Shown here in pieces: positions 12,083 through 22,551 of a stretch of 64,000 bases of DNA. The notes under the pieces are model-generated. The model did not search any database, was not told the origin of the DNA, and saw only the letters and a program-made list of their open reading frames with translations. The DNA is from Avena insularis. Taxonomy: Eukaryota; Streptophyta; Magnoliopsida; Poales; Poaceae. Made by a program: the position numbers and the translations under genes. Positions within the stretch are counted from its first letter, which is position 1, and each line of letters starts with the position of its first letter. Location of the stretch: assembly GCA_023614405.1 (NCBI GenBank), contig CM042696.1, positions 335,721,211 through 335,785,210 on the forward strand. The letters are read 5' to 3'.

Positions 12083-12329
12083 CTGAAGATTGAGATAGAT
12101 ATAGGGGTAAGAGGGAAATTCTAAGGTTCATGGTTTTGGGTTTTCAAAGCTACACTTTGAGTTAGACTCAGGTTTTTCGAATAATTTTACTTTCCTTCAT
12201 GCAAGCAAGCACACGATACAACACACAGCACAACAATCAAAGGGGAAAACAGATGGTTTTAAGAACCATTCTGCAAGCTACGAAACAATGAGATGATACA
12301 TCTCATGCCACGACAGTGCTCTAGTGCAT
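12083..12329 (-). other. Spacer between extra ORF and gag of element E
   Basis: This is A/T-rich on the coding strand, with no open frame of note. It would be the gag leader if gag is translated separately from the upstream ORF. Confidence 0.4.
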
Positions 12330-13093
12330 CTACTCATCGTCGATGAAGTCGGAGTCTTCATCATCAGTGTAGAAGTCCACATCATCCTCTTCTAGAAAGT
12401 CATCATCGTTGCTGAGGTAAGAATCCATATCTCCCTGGATGTCTTCTCCCTCATCATCTTCTTCCTTGGCAGCAAGCTGAGCTTCCTACTCCTTGACGGT
12501 CTTCTCGAGGTCGGCCACCTTCTTGCGAAGACGGGCGATGGTGCGATCCTTCTTTGCACGCTGGCGACAAAGAGACTGGCGATCTTGGACGAAAGCATGA
12601 AAGTCCGGGCCTTCGGCGATGGCGGTTCTGGTTGGCTAACTCTTTGGCATTGTCCGATTCTGCATTGCCGGTCATGAAGCAAGAAGTCAAGGTTCTCCAC
12701 TTGACGCCTCAACTCTGGGTGACTTGGCATCTCCATCGGCATTCCCATGAAATCACGTCTTGCATAGTGGGCAAAACGGGTTCCTTGAATCTTGTTGACG
12801 CTGAGGGCACATAGACGTGCGAGAGCTTCATGCATTGCCCTGGCTAATCCATCTAGCCAGTTGTTCTCTCTCACAGAGAACTGAATTCTCCCGGAAGTTG
12901 GTGCTTCAATGCTTCCTCGAAGATCTGCGGTGACTAGCCATTGTAGGACTCCTCCTGGGGGTCCTGGAAGTTGAGCTCCAAGAAACTCCGGATGTGGGCG
13001 TCCTAGTAACTCCGACAGTGAATCCGGATCCCTCTCGAAGATCAGCTGACCTCTGTTTCCCAACTGGTAAAACTTGCTGAACTGAGTCTCCAT
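12330..13093 (-). pseudogene. Extra ORF between primer-binding site and gag in element E
   Basis: The ORF starts METQFSKFYQLGNRG at 13093, about 215 bp inside the element after the primer-binding site. An intact frame of 233 codons runs to 12392, but the original end is probably the stop at 12330-12332 in another frame. That frame gives an acidic tail (repeated DDE/DDD, ending DFIDDE) preceded by a Lys/Glu-rich, probably coiled-coil stretch. There is a frameshift near 12600 and one stop near 12490. I have a recollection of similar hypothetical proteins in cereal genomes, but no known domain or function. Its place before gag makes it an accessory element protein, not a host gene. Confidence 0.6.
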
Positions 13094-13307
13094 CTACAAG
13101 AATTTAGGATGAGGAAATTAGTGAAGTGATCAAGTGTGTCAAATTTTAAGTAGTAATGTAAGAATTTTGAGGAACATGTATTTTTGAGAAAGAATGAGTT
13201 CACAAGGGTAAGAGGGGAAATAGTTTTTCATAAATACTCACTTTGGTTTTGAAGCTAAGTTTTTGGTTTGGACGTCCATTCTAACTAGGGTCTCCTATGG
13301 TCAGGAT

Positions 13308-13320
13308 GGCTCTGATACCA
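13308..13320 (-). other. Primer-binding site of element E
   Basis: The minus strand reads TGGTATCAGAGCC, complementary to the 3' end of plant initiator tRNA-Met. It lies 3 bp from the LTR end at 13324. This fixes the element's direction and identifies the right LTR as the 5' LTR. Confidence 0.92.
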
Positions 13321-13323
13321 ACT

Positions 13324-16300
13324 TGTCAACACCCGGATTTTTAATCCCAGATGCACGTTATGCCATACCTCGCAATCCCAGGATTACCATTTTTGCGAGA
13401 CATAACGGATTGGATATCACAGTACATCATCCATTACAAACCATACATAAGGTTTTACACAAATAAGGATCTCATGATCCAGTCTTTAATACAACAAGCA
13501 GCGGAAATAAATGATAGCGTAGCGGTGGGGTTCATCTTCAGGGGCACAGGCAATGCTGATGAAGGCAGATAGTCCTAGTTATCATAGTCCTCCTGCTGAC
13601 CATCATCTTGATAATCTCCTTCATAGTCTAGCCATGATAATAGCCAGGGACAAAAGCCATGAGTACTCTTTAAGTACTCGCAAACTACTACTAACAAGGA
13701 TTGTAATACTAAGTTAAAGTACTGGATTTAAAGAACCACTATCAAGTTAAGTTTGAAACCTAAGCTGAGTTCTGAAACAAGAAAAGATAAAATAAAGTTC
13801 TAGAATCACTTAAGTTGGGAAGCTATTATCATCTACACAACCCTGTTGTGGTCAAGTCAAAGTTCATCATTCATTTCAAGTTATTTAGAACACATCTGAC
13901 AACGAAACAGTATGGCTATTCCAACTGTCCATAACCGCGGACGCGGCTATTCGAATAGTTTGGCACTCTGCAGAGGTGGTACACTTTTACCACAAGATTC
14001 GATACATCATCGGGGATAACCACAGTCATCATACTTAGTATGCAGATAATCAAACATAACCTTCCCTTTACACACCCTAGTACAAGCACCTCTCCTATGA
14101 GCATGGCCTCCCAACCATGACCATCAGTCATCCTGGGCACTACATAGGTGGACATCATTGAGAGGTAGCCTCAGCTCAAACCTCTCCCGTGAGGGAACTA
14201 ATACTAATGCATATAAATTTCCAGCTAAGCCTTACCCAATTCAGGTAATGTGGTTGTACGGTAAATTTGGAATGGTATCGCATCCGAATCCAACCATTAG
14301 TTTTATAAAAGGGTTAAGGCTCATGCCTCATCATTTTCATCATCATAAATCAATTGTGTTTCTCAACACATGTCAAAACATCTCAATAGAATGACTCATC
14401 ATTCCAAGGTTTTCACAACTCATTTTCACCAAGTGTTCCCATCTAAAGTGACTCAAGTTTTGGTCTATTCTAAAACACTAGGTTAAGAGTGTTCACTAAG
14501 GTGGAAAGGTGGGATCAATATCATGCCATAGAATGGCATCTAAAGGTTTCTAAGTAGGTCAAGTTTTATACTCTTTATACTACCTTCAAAATTAATTAAA
14601 GAACTTTGTGTAAACTAAGGGGGGTAAAACTTGTTAATAAGACTTGGAGTAGTAATAGTAAAAGGGGGTGTGATCAAAGTATGCTTAAGGCATCTTTACT
14701 AAACTATCTAGTTTTATTCTAGCTTGCTACAATAACTTACTAAAGCATGTTTGCAAGGGTTAGCTTGCCACTAATAGCTTGCCTTGGTTGGTGCAGTGGT
14801 TAAAGTTTTCTTCTTCTTCTTGGTAGAACTCCTCCTCCTCGAAGGCTTGGTCGGTACTATCGTCTAGAAATACATAGGGAGTGCACAATCACCAAACAAT
14901 CCTTAACTAGGCTAAGTATTATTCTAAACCACACAATTGATGATCTATTATCATCACAAGCATCACAAGTTTAATTCAATAGTTTCAACCTTTTTATTTT
15001 GGAAAAGTAATTTCTACTCATTGAAATATTAACTAAAGTTTAATATTCACCAGCAAAATATGGGATCATGTGGACACATGTCATCACCACATATTCTAAC
15101 ATGTGGGAATGAGATTTAAAGGTTGGATCAATATTACTTTGGTTTAAGTTTATTATTTAATGATTTAAAGTGACTAGAAATGCCTATATAGCATTATTTT
15201 GGTACTAGTCTAAAGTCACTGCCTGTAAACCTTAATATTATTACATATTTGGATAGATATGATGAAATGTGATTTTTGAGAGTTGGAATCAACTCAAAAG
15301 CTAACTTGGTTGATTTTACAAAAATGTTTCAAGTTGCAAAAGCTTCTGTCTTCTTATTTTTATTAGGAGAAATCTATAACTCTAAATGAATTAACTCCAA
15401 CGGGCTTGGATAGAGCATTTCAATACCTTTCAGACAAAATGAGTTTCATGTAATTTGGATTGGTCAAACTCACAGAATTGAATTTTGAAACACTGGACAG
15501 AAACTATATTCTAACTAAAAAGAAAATTCTAGATTTGAATCTACGGGCTTGCGCGGGAAAGGAAATGGGACGGCCCAGTGGCGCTACGCGGCACGGGGCT
15601 CAGCTGACAGGGGGTCCCACTTGTTAGCGTCTCTTTAAAACGTGAAACGGTACGCGCGTTGTGGGCCGTGCGATTAGAGGCTAGATCTCTACGGTGAGGG
15701 TCGTCGGCTAACAGCAGTCGCCGGCGAACCCCTAAGCGGCTCGGTGGTCTCTGGGGCGTGCAGGGCTCCAGAGGGGCGTCTTGGCGAACAAAGTGGAAGA
15801 CGCGGCGAGGCGAGGCGTGGTCATGGCGGAGCTTAGGGTGGCTGGAATCAACGGCACCCTTCTTCTCGTGAGGCGGCGGCTCCCATTCCGTGAACTGCTC
15901 CACTTGCTCCGGCGAGAGGTGGGTGAGGTTCAGAGAGGTGAGGGGAGTGGAATGGTGTGAGTCTTTGGTGCTGGGGAGGGCTCCTTTTATAGGCTCGACG
16001 GTGAGACCGAGCAGGATGGGTGGTCGACGGTGGCGACATGGCTACGGCGAGCTAGCGGCATGGCTGGGGGTGTCGATCGATGGGCGGTCCCCTGGCAGTG
16101 CTCTAGTGCTTCAATGCGGCCGTAGGGGCGGTGGCATGCGGTCGGGGTGAGGTGGCGCTCTGCACGGCCGAAGCGGATGTGTCCACGGCGAGCGGTGGTT
16201 GTGGGGCTTTGGGCGGCGAACGGAGGTGTTTGGGGTGTTCTCCAGGTCGAGGCGGAGCGGTGGGCGTGGGCTGGTGTCGAGCGGCGGCTTGTGCACGCGG

Positions 16301-17255
16301 GGACAGTGCGCGCTCTGCGGGCGGCGTCGGCATGGTCGACAGGCTCGGGTCGCGGTGGTTCCTGGTTGTTCTGGTCGCTGTCCTTGGGCTGGGACTGGTT
16401 GGACGGTGGAGGTGGACCACTGGCTATCTCCAGGACACGGTGGATGGCGCTGGCGGGCTTCTTGTCGTTGGGTGGGGTGCCCAAGTGGGGGTTCAGCCTT
16501 AATGGCCATGACCATTTGGTCGTGGCATAGTGTGGGGTTGGGCTAGAGAGGGTTAGGGGGAGTAGTGGAGACGTTTTTGGTGGCAATTTGGGGAACAAGT
16601 TTGGCCAGAACACTATTTAAAATAGTGAAATTTGTTTAGTTTGTAATCTGCCTGCCAAGTGTTTGATGAAATGGCCGTAAGAGAAAAAGTTTTGAATTTT
16701 GAGTTCAAAAATTTGGGGTGATCTCCACTAGTGCTAGGTAGTCTCTGGTTGCAAGGGTTTTGAAAATGGAGCTCAAATACATGGTTTTTGAAATAGGGGT
16801 GATCTATGCATATGCATTAGATTCAATTTTAAATTGTCATTTAAAATAGTTAACAGAAGTTTTTTAGTAGATCAAAAGGTGGGCCTTGGTACCTCATTAT
16901 GTGTACTAGCAAGGGGTGTAAAGATCAAGAATTGTTTCTGTTAAGAATTGAGTACTAGGAATAGCCAAAGTAGGTATGAGAGTTAAATTTGTCCAAATGA
17001 CCATTCCTTCATTTTAATTCTTTTTGATTTGATTTTCTTTAGGAAAAGTTTGGGAATGATGTAGATGATGTTTAAATCACCTAAGAAACATTTTAGAAGC
17101 AAAGGATCACACAATCATGGCAATTCAAAACAACTCCTATTTTAAATGCACACATATATGAATGCTTTTATTTTAAATATGGAAAGTTTTTGTTAATCCT
17201 AATTTTGGATGATTTGATCTTTGATAAATTTGGATTGAAGTTTTGGGATGTTACA
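13324..17255 (-). repeat. 5' LTR of element E, complete, 3,932 bp
   Basis: On the minus strand it begins TGTAACATCCCAAAAC and ends GGGTGTTGACA. The right border is fixed by the adjoining polypurine tract and the left border by the primer-binding site. The G/C-rich middle (15.6-16.6 kb) has long open frames on both strands, which are compositional. The first kilobase matches the plus-strand LTR at 31565, and the A/T-rich later part matches 63300-64000, so the same family occurs twice in the window. Confidence 0.9.
15983..15991 (-). promoter_or_regulatory. TATA box of the 5' LTR of element E
   Basis: The minus strand reads TATAAAAGG just before a C-rich start region. Transcription would enter the LTR remainder and then gag-pol. 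Confidence 0.6.
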
Positions 17256-17269
17256 AACCTTCCCCCCTT
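17256..17269 (-). other. Polypurine tract of element E
   Basis: The minus strand reads AAGGGGGGAAGGTT immediately before the LTR start TGTAACATCC. This is the second-strand primer site expected only before a 3' LTR. Its presence beside the LTR that also has a primer-binding site shows the LTR is shared by two element copies. Confidence 0.85.
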
Positions 17270-17302
17270 AAATAAAATCTCGTCCCGAGATTTACAAGAA
17301 AA

Positions 17303-17602
17303 CTAGGAACTAAAGAGATCTAGGAACTCTGTCCTAATGTAATCCTCGCGTTCCCAAGTGGCTTCCTCCTCGGTATGGTTGCTCCACTGAATCTTGAGAA
17401 ACTTGATACTCCTGGTCCTGGTGGTTCTGTAGGCTTCTTCTAAGATATGAATGGGCACTTCCCGATAGGTCAGGTCATTGTTGATTTCCACTGCTCTGTG
17501 ATCGATATTCTTGAAAACTTCAGTCTTCTCAGGCACTTCCAAGCATTTGTGAAGTAATGAGATATGGAACAAATTGTGGATGGCTGACATCTCTTCAGGC
17601 AA
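17303..17602 (-). pseudogene. Integrase C-terminus/chromodomain fragment upstream of the 5' LTR
   Basis: The frame of 99 codons starts within the integrase C-terminus (EEMSAIHNLFHISLLHKCLEVP) and runs through a chromodomain-like end (IKFLKIQWSNHTEEEATWERED) to its natural stop. The first 25 or so residues duplicate those at about 7830-7900 of the main copy, and the rest supplies what that copy has lost. The fragment is cut at 17602, where minisatellite begins. In chromoviruses this region is thought to steer integration towards particular chromatin. Confidence 0.85.
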
Positions 17603-18998
17603 CTAGTCCCTCGACGGGGCCCTAGTTGCAATCAAGTTGCAACTAGCCCCTCGACAAGGCATAGTTGCAATCGAGTTACAACTAGGCCCTCGGCAGGGGC
17701 CTAGTTGTAATCAAGTTGCAACAGGCCCTGTCGACAGGGATCCAGTTGTAATCAAGTTGCAACTAGACCCTCGGCGGGGCCCTAGTTGCAATCAAGGGTC
17801 ACCTAGACCCTCGACGGGGCCCTAGTTGCAACTGTCCTTCGACGGGGGCTCGGTTACAAGCATGTTGCAATCAAGTTGCCACTGACCCCTCGATAGGGCC
17901 CTAGTTGCAATCAAGTTGCAACTAGCCCCTCGACAGGGCCTAGTTGCAATCAAGTTGCAACTAGCCTTCGATGGGGCCCTAGTTGCAATCAAGTTGCAAC
18001 TGGCCCCTCGACGAGGTCCCAGTTGCAATCAAGTTGCAACTCGACCCTTGACGAGGCCTAGTTGCAATCAAGTTGCAACTGGCCCCTCGACAGGGGCCTA
18101 GTTGCAATCAAGTTGCAACTAGCCCCTCGACAGGGGCCCAGTTGCAGTCAAGTTGCAACTAGCCCCTCAATGGGGCCTAGTTGCAATCAAGTTGCAACTA
18201 GCCTTCGATGGGGCCCTAGTTGCAATCAAGTTGCAACTGGCCCCTCGATGGGGTCCCAGTTGCAATCAAGTTGCAACTCAACCCTCGATAGGGCCTAGTT
18301 GCAATCAAGTTGCAACTGGCCCCTTGATAGGGGCCTAGTTGCAATGAAGTTGCAACTAGCCCCTCGACGGGGCCCTAGTTGCAATCAAGTTGCAACTAGC
18401 CCCTCGACGGGACCCTAGTTGCAATCAATTTGTAACTGGTCCCTCGACAGGGGCCTAGTTGCAGTCAAGATGCAATTGGCGCTCGACGGGGGCTCGGTTA
18501 CAAGCATGTTGCAATCAACTTCCAACTAACCCCTCAAAAGGGCCCTAGTTGCAATCAAGTTGCAACTACACCCTCGACGGGGCCTAGTTGCAATAAAGTT
18601 GCAACTAGCCTTCGACGGGGCCCTAGTTGCAACTGGCACCTCGACAGGGTCCTAGTTGGAATCAAGTTGCAACTCTACCCTCAGCGGAGCCTAGTTGTAA
18701 TTAAGTTGCAACTGGCCTCTTCATAGGGGCCTAGTTGCAATCAAGTTGCAACTAACCCCTCGACGGGGGCCCAGTTGCAGTCAAGTTGTAACTAGCCCCT
18801 CGACGGGGGCTCAGTTACAAGCATGTTGCAATCAAGTTGCAACTAACCCCTCGATAGGGCCCCAGTTGCAATCAAGTTGCAACTGTCCTCTCGACGGGGC
18901 CCCAGTTGCAATCAAGTTGCAACTGTCCCCTCGACAGGGCCCCAGTTGCAATCAAGTTGCAACTGGCCCCTCGACAGGGGCTCAGTTACAAGCAAGTT
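17603..18998 (+). repeat. Minisatellite with two hairpins per unit, right part
   Basis: There are about 33-35 units, mostly 39-40 bp, continuing the array at 4390-5145 with the same orientation and motif order. Higher-order similarity between blocks (for example around 17880-18100 and 18140-18360) suggests block duplication. The array ends in unique A/T-rich sequence near 18998. Confidence 0.92.
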
Positions 18999-19440
18999 TT
19001 AAGAAAACCAATTAAAATTCCCTGATAGTCTTGCTTCGCATAGTTATGCCACCATTGAAATAATAAAATGAAAAAATGTATGAATCGTCGCTCACAATAA
19101 AACAAGCAAAAAAACAAGTACAAAGAAGAAACCGGTTCAAAAAGTACAGAGATAAAAAACGCCGGCAACGACAAAAACAGATCAAAAAACCGACCCTATG
19201 CCCGCTTTTTGGTCTCCGCCTGAGCGATGAATTGATCGATGCCTACTGCGAGGCCATATTGGTGATGTCCTAAAAAAAGCTCACCCTCCAAAAGCCCATA
19301 GAACAGCCCACAGGAAAATAGAACCAGCCCGAGAAAATAAGGACAAAACACAGCGCGATAGAAACAGCCCTACAAACACGTAGCACTACACAGCTTGACG
19401 GAAACATCCCAACACTCCGGTTTTGCACAGATCCTAAAGC
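18999..19440. other. A-rich non-coding stretch
   Basis: Short open frames rich in Lys/Arg come from A-rich DNA. The segment 19270-19440 read on the minus strand has GGGCTGTT and GGGCTTTT words also seen next to the hairpin at 21900, so it likely belongs to the same dispersed repeat. Confidence 0.35.
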
Positions 19441-19512
19441 ATATGATCCAATGGTATAATAGGTGACTACAACTTAACTAGTTCTCAGGCGTCGTCTGAG
19501 AACTAGCAAATC
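19441..19512 (-). repeat. Hairpin-ended dispersed repeat, copy 2 end
   Basis: CTAGTTCTCAG (19478-19488) and CTGAGAACTAG (19496-19506) form a perfect 11-bp stem with a 7-nt loop. They are followed by CAAATCC, which also follows the 21900 copy. Upstream GATCCAATGG recurs at the 20.2-kb copy. Orientation is opposite to the copy at 3455. Confidence 0.6.
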
Positions 19513-19569
19513 CAAAAATCAATTGTAAAAAGCGAATAACGATTGGTCTAGTTCAAGTCCTAGTTGCAA

Positions 19570-19960
19570 GCTAGTTGGGACTGAATTGCTCAGATTTTTG
19601 TTCAAAAAAATAGACTTATAAATAAGACAAATTGGTGAAGTTAACATTTTTCTATATTTACAACCAAATTTAAAATAATAATAATTTTTTTATAACCTTT
19701 TGTAAACTCATGAACCAAAATTCAAAAAAATCATGAAAAAATATCAAAACTCATAAACCAAATTTAGTAAAAAATCAATGAACTAAATTTGAAACCCATA
19801 AACCAAATTTCAGAAAACGTGAACATAATTTAAAAAAATCATAAACCAAATTTAGAAGCCATAAAATCCAAATTTCACAAAACATGAACCAAATTTCAGA
19901 AGCATAACTCAATTTTAAAAAATCATGAACCAAATTAAAAATAATAAACCAACATTGTTC
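19570..19960. repeat. A/T-rich degenerate tandem repeat
   Basis: Words of the type CATGAACCAAATTT and CATAAACCAAATTT recur every 20-35 bp in A-rich DNA, at least ten times, with heavy variation. The long minus-strand frame across it is simple-sequence translation and not a gene. Confidence 0.65.
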
Positions 19961-19999
19961 GATAAAAAGGGAAAAAATAAAACAAAAAAAATAGAGAAA

Positions 20000-20282
20000 A
20001 AGAAAACAGAAAACGTCTGCACAGCAAAGTAGTTCTAACACAAGAAAAAATAGTAACATAGACACAACAACGAGAGGCTCACACAACGATCATAGCCCAA
20101 CAAAAATAGTCCACGTTACTTGCACATGCCCCATGCCCAAAAAAAAACACAACCTACGCAGCAACCACCACGCGCGTACAGGAACATGCAAGTCCAATGT
20201 CTCAGCTGCACAAATCGCGAAGCAAATCATCCAATGGCAACGAACGCGACTGAGAACTAGACGCTAAGAATTAGCAAAACTG
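20000..20282 (-). repeat. Hairpin-ended dispersed repeat, copy 3
   Basis: The end at about 20246-20280 has GCGACTGAGAACTAG followed by CTAAGAATTAGCAAAAC, a degraded form of the 19.5-kb hairpin. The sequence before it shares the ATCCAATGG word with copy 2. No open frame is conserved between copies. Confidence 0.4.
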
Positions 20283-20692
20283 ATTATTGAAAGTAGTCTT
20301 TATGGCTATCAGAACAAGTAGCTAGGATATCATCCCAAAAATATAATAAATTAAAGTGAAAAAGGGAAAACAATAAAAAAAGTAGATGAAAGGGAAACAC
20401 AGAATAAAAAAGGTCAAAAAGAAAATGAGAACCAACCTGTGGTGGCCTAGTCCAAGCGATCAAACATAGGTTTCGCACTTTAGAGTCTCATAAAAAAGAT
20501 ACATAATCTTTAGCGAAAGATGATGTTCTTGTCGATATCTGGACACATGTGGTGACTTCGTCAAGCTCAAAGACTCGTTGAATCAATCTTTCAGATTCAA
20601 TATTTATGTATTTGTCAACATCTACAACTGTGCTGAGTTTCACAAAAAAGGGTCAAATAATAATAATAATAACACAAAGAAAAAAACAGAGG
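20283..20692. other. A/T-rich spacer with (TAA)n microsatellite
   Basis: About 410 bp without a recognisable gene. A short (AAT/TAA)n run lies at about 20656-20671. Confidence 0.4.
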
Positions 20693-21402
20693 AAATTGCA
20701 CAAACCATCACTTATTGCAGTCGTTGTTGCGCAAAACACCAACTTTTCATGTTTTTTCACAAATCACTAACTATTGGTGTAATAGGTTGCACACAGGTCT
20801 AAATCTCATATTAAGTGGATTAACCGTAATCTTTACGACCGGACCCATGATATAAGGATCTGATGTCCATGTGTCATTACCTAGTTTTTTATCCTTTTGA
20901 AAAATATAAAAATTCCAACTATTGAAAAAATATTATTTCAAAATTTTCTAGATTAGTTAGTTTAGGGTTGTTTATATTATTTCAATTATCGAAAGTTTTT
21001 TGTTTTTTTGAAAATGTTTGAAAACAACTCACTAGATAATGACACGTTGACACCACATCATTACTGCTTTGTGGATCCTGGTCATCGGATTTTAATTAAA
21101 CAACCTAATCTAGGATTTGGACACGTGCAGTGGCGGATCTAGTGGGGGTGCCATAGGTGCCATGGCACCCCCTCCAAAAGTATATAAGCTCTTTTAGCTT
21201 GTATTTTTTAGACTAATTCTTGCTCAAATCAGAGTCTAATAGGGAGTTTTTTAAGCTTGGCACCCCCGTCAATTTTGTCCTAGATCCGTCACTGGACACG
21301 TGTGCAATGTATTACACCAATAGTTGGTGATTCGTGCAAAAAACAGGTAAAGTTGGTGTTTTGCACAACGATGACAACAATGTGTGATGGTTTGTGCAAT
21401 TT
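20693..21402. mobile_element. Long-inverted-repeat (foldback/Mutator-like) element
   Basis: The left end AAATTGCACAAACCATCAC and right end GTGATGGTTTGTGCAATTT are inverted. The similarity runs about 110 bp at good identity, then weaker to about 190 bp on each side, with AAAACACCAACTTT and ACTATTGGTGTAATA paired. There is no coding region, so this is a non-autonomous element. A hAT MITE sits in the right arm, and without it and its duplication the element is about 535 bp. A 9-bp Mutator-type duplication is not clear, so the class is uncertain. Confidence 0.72.
21128..21294. mobile_element. hAT-type MITE, 167 bp, with 8-bp target duplication
   Basis: The ends CAGTGGCGGATCTAG and CTAGATCCGTCACTG are near-perfect inverted repeats starting CAGTG, as in hAT transposons. 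The target duplication GACACGTG is perfect (21120-21127 and 21295-21302). The inner sequence GGTGCCATGGCACCCCC adds a second palindrome. It is non-coding and is nested within the right arm of the 20693-21402 element. Confidence 0.92.
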
Positions 21403-21499
21403 GCTCGAAAAAACATGAAAAAATAGATGACAAGTAAAAATAAAATAATTATCACACCATCATATATTACTTATTTAATGAAAACAAATTAATAAAAAA

Positions 21500-21932
21500 T
21501 AACAATGTCTAAAAAAAGTGCACCTGCGTCTGCGTGCTGCAAAAAAGGCCCCAAAAATAGGGCTTCGGGAGAACAAGGGGAAAAAATCAGCACCTTACAA
21601 CCTAGCCAAAACAATACAACAAGAACAAAAGGCCCACACACGCCCGAGCTAGTATCGATCCCAGGAATTCAAAAACAACTTAAGTTACCATAGTCTGCTA
21701 CAAAAAGCAAAACAACAAACAGCCGAGAGGGCCACATCAGCAAACCCCGCCCTCGCGGGCCACAAAACAAGATAACAGCCCATCAAAATGCTAGTCGAAC
21801 GCGGAACGCGGCCATAGACAGAAAACACAACGCACGACCAAAACAGACGTGAATCTTAATGCAAGCGATTCTACCGTAATCAACGCGACTGAGATTTAGC
21901 TAGTTTTCAGGTGTCTGAGAACTAGCAAATCC
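21500..21932 (-). repeat. Hairpin-ended dispersed repeat, copy 4
   Basis: CTAGTTTTCAG (21900-21910) pairs with CTGAGAACTAG (21915-21925) with one mismatch and a 4-nt loop, followed by CAAATCC. The adjoining 350 bp is rich in GGCCCACA and CAGCCC words on the plus strand. The open frame here (62 codons) has no match I recognise. Confidence 0.5.
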
Positions 21933-22013
21933 GTACAATAAATCTATAGAAATTTGATAGGAATATTCTTTGAAGTACAAATATCAGAAAAAACATAATC
22001 CCATAAGATCCTA

Positions 22014-22180
22014 CTCCATCCATTACATAATATAAGATATTTTAGTTTTTATAAAACAAATATATCTATATATTTTTTAGTGTATAGTTCTGAGTGAACC
22101 ACACATTAAAATACGTTTAGATACCTTCGTTTCTTCGTTTTACAAAAATTAAAATATTTTATATTTTGAAACGGAGCCAG
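22014..22180. mobile_element. Stowaway-like MITE upstream of the F-box gene
   Basis: CTCCATCCATTACATAATA at the left and TATTTTGAAACGGAGCCAG at the right are imperfect inverted ends. TA duplications lie at 22012-22013 and 22181-22182. It lies 440 bp before the F-box gene start, where it could carry promoter sequence. Confidence 0.75.
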
Positions 22181-22413
22181 TACAATCCAATCGAGCTTGA
22201 ACGCGAAATATCTGAAAGTAGATGTTCGTAGAAGTAAGTAAATTTGGTCGAGAAACAAGTGAAACACAATTGTTTTTCTCCACTCCCTTTCTCCCCCAGG
22301 CCAGTTGATCACCTCACCACCACAGAGCAAGGCGGACACACTCCCTTTCCCCAGCCCCCCTCTTGCTTGCTTGAACCCAGCCTCCATTAGCCTAGTGAGG
22401 AATCAAATCATCC

Positions 22414-22443
22414 ATGGCATCGAAGAACTCGCCCACCAGGTGA
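22414..22443 (+). CDS. Possible upstream ORF 1 before the F-box gene
   Basis: An ATG in a good context (TCCATGG) opens nine codons and closes with TGA, about 200 bp before the main start. It matters only if the transcript starts upstream of 22414, which cannot be told from sequence. Confidence 0.25.
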   Translation: MASKNSPTR

Positions 22444-22551
22444 GGAATCATGCCCCAGTTATCATAGGATCCAGGCATCAAAGAGGCCAAGAAATCCAAG
22501 AACCACGGTGCTCTAGGTAGAACGCGAGGTAGAATTGACCGACCGACGACC

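Larger units (their letters stand above)
5146..17602 (-). mobile_element. Gypsy element E (long-LTR chromovirus type), rearranged
   Basis: In minus-strand order the parts are: integrase/chromodomain tail and polypurine tract (17602-17256); complete LTR (17255-13324, 3,932 bp, TGTAACATCCC...GTTGACA); primer-binding site; extra ORF; gag; pol; and a truncated LTR (7830-5146). An internal tail upstream of the 5' LTR is abnormal. It suggests a tandem LTR-internal-LTR-internal arrangement made by recombination, later cut off on the right. The left LTR lacks its U3 start, and the polypurine tract and pol end next to it are also missing, deleted at a CAGG microhomology. No target duplication can be paired. 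The C-terminal chromodomain-like end and long LTRs point to the Tekay/Del clade, by analogy. Confidence 0.85.

Noticed and set aside
15987..16613. Long overlapping open frames on both strands (up to 208 codons)
   Set aside because: They lie in the G/C-rich middle of the element E LTR. Pro/Arg/Ala-rich translations on both strands are compositional, and no domain is visible.
19775..20086. Minus-strand frame rich in Phe/Leu/Cys, looking like a membrane protein
   Set aside because: It is a translation of the A/T-rich degenerate tandem repeat, with no conserved features.
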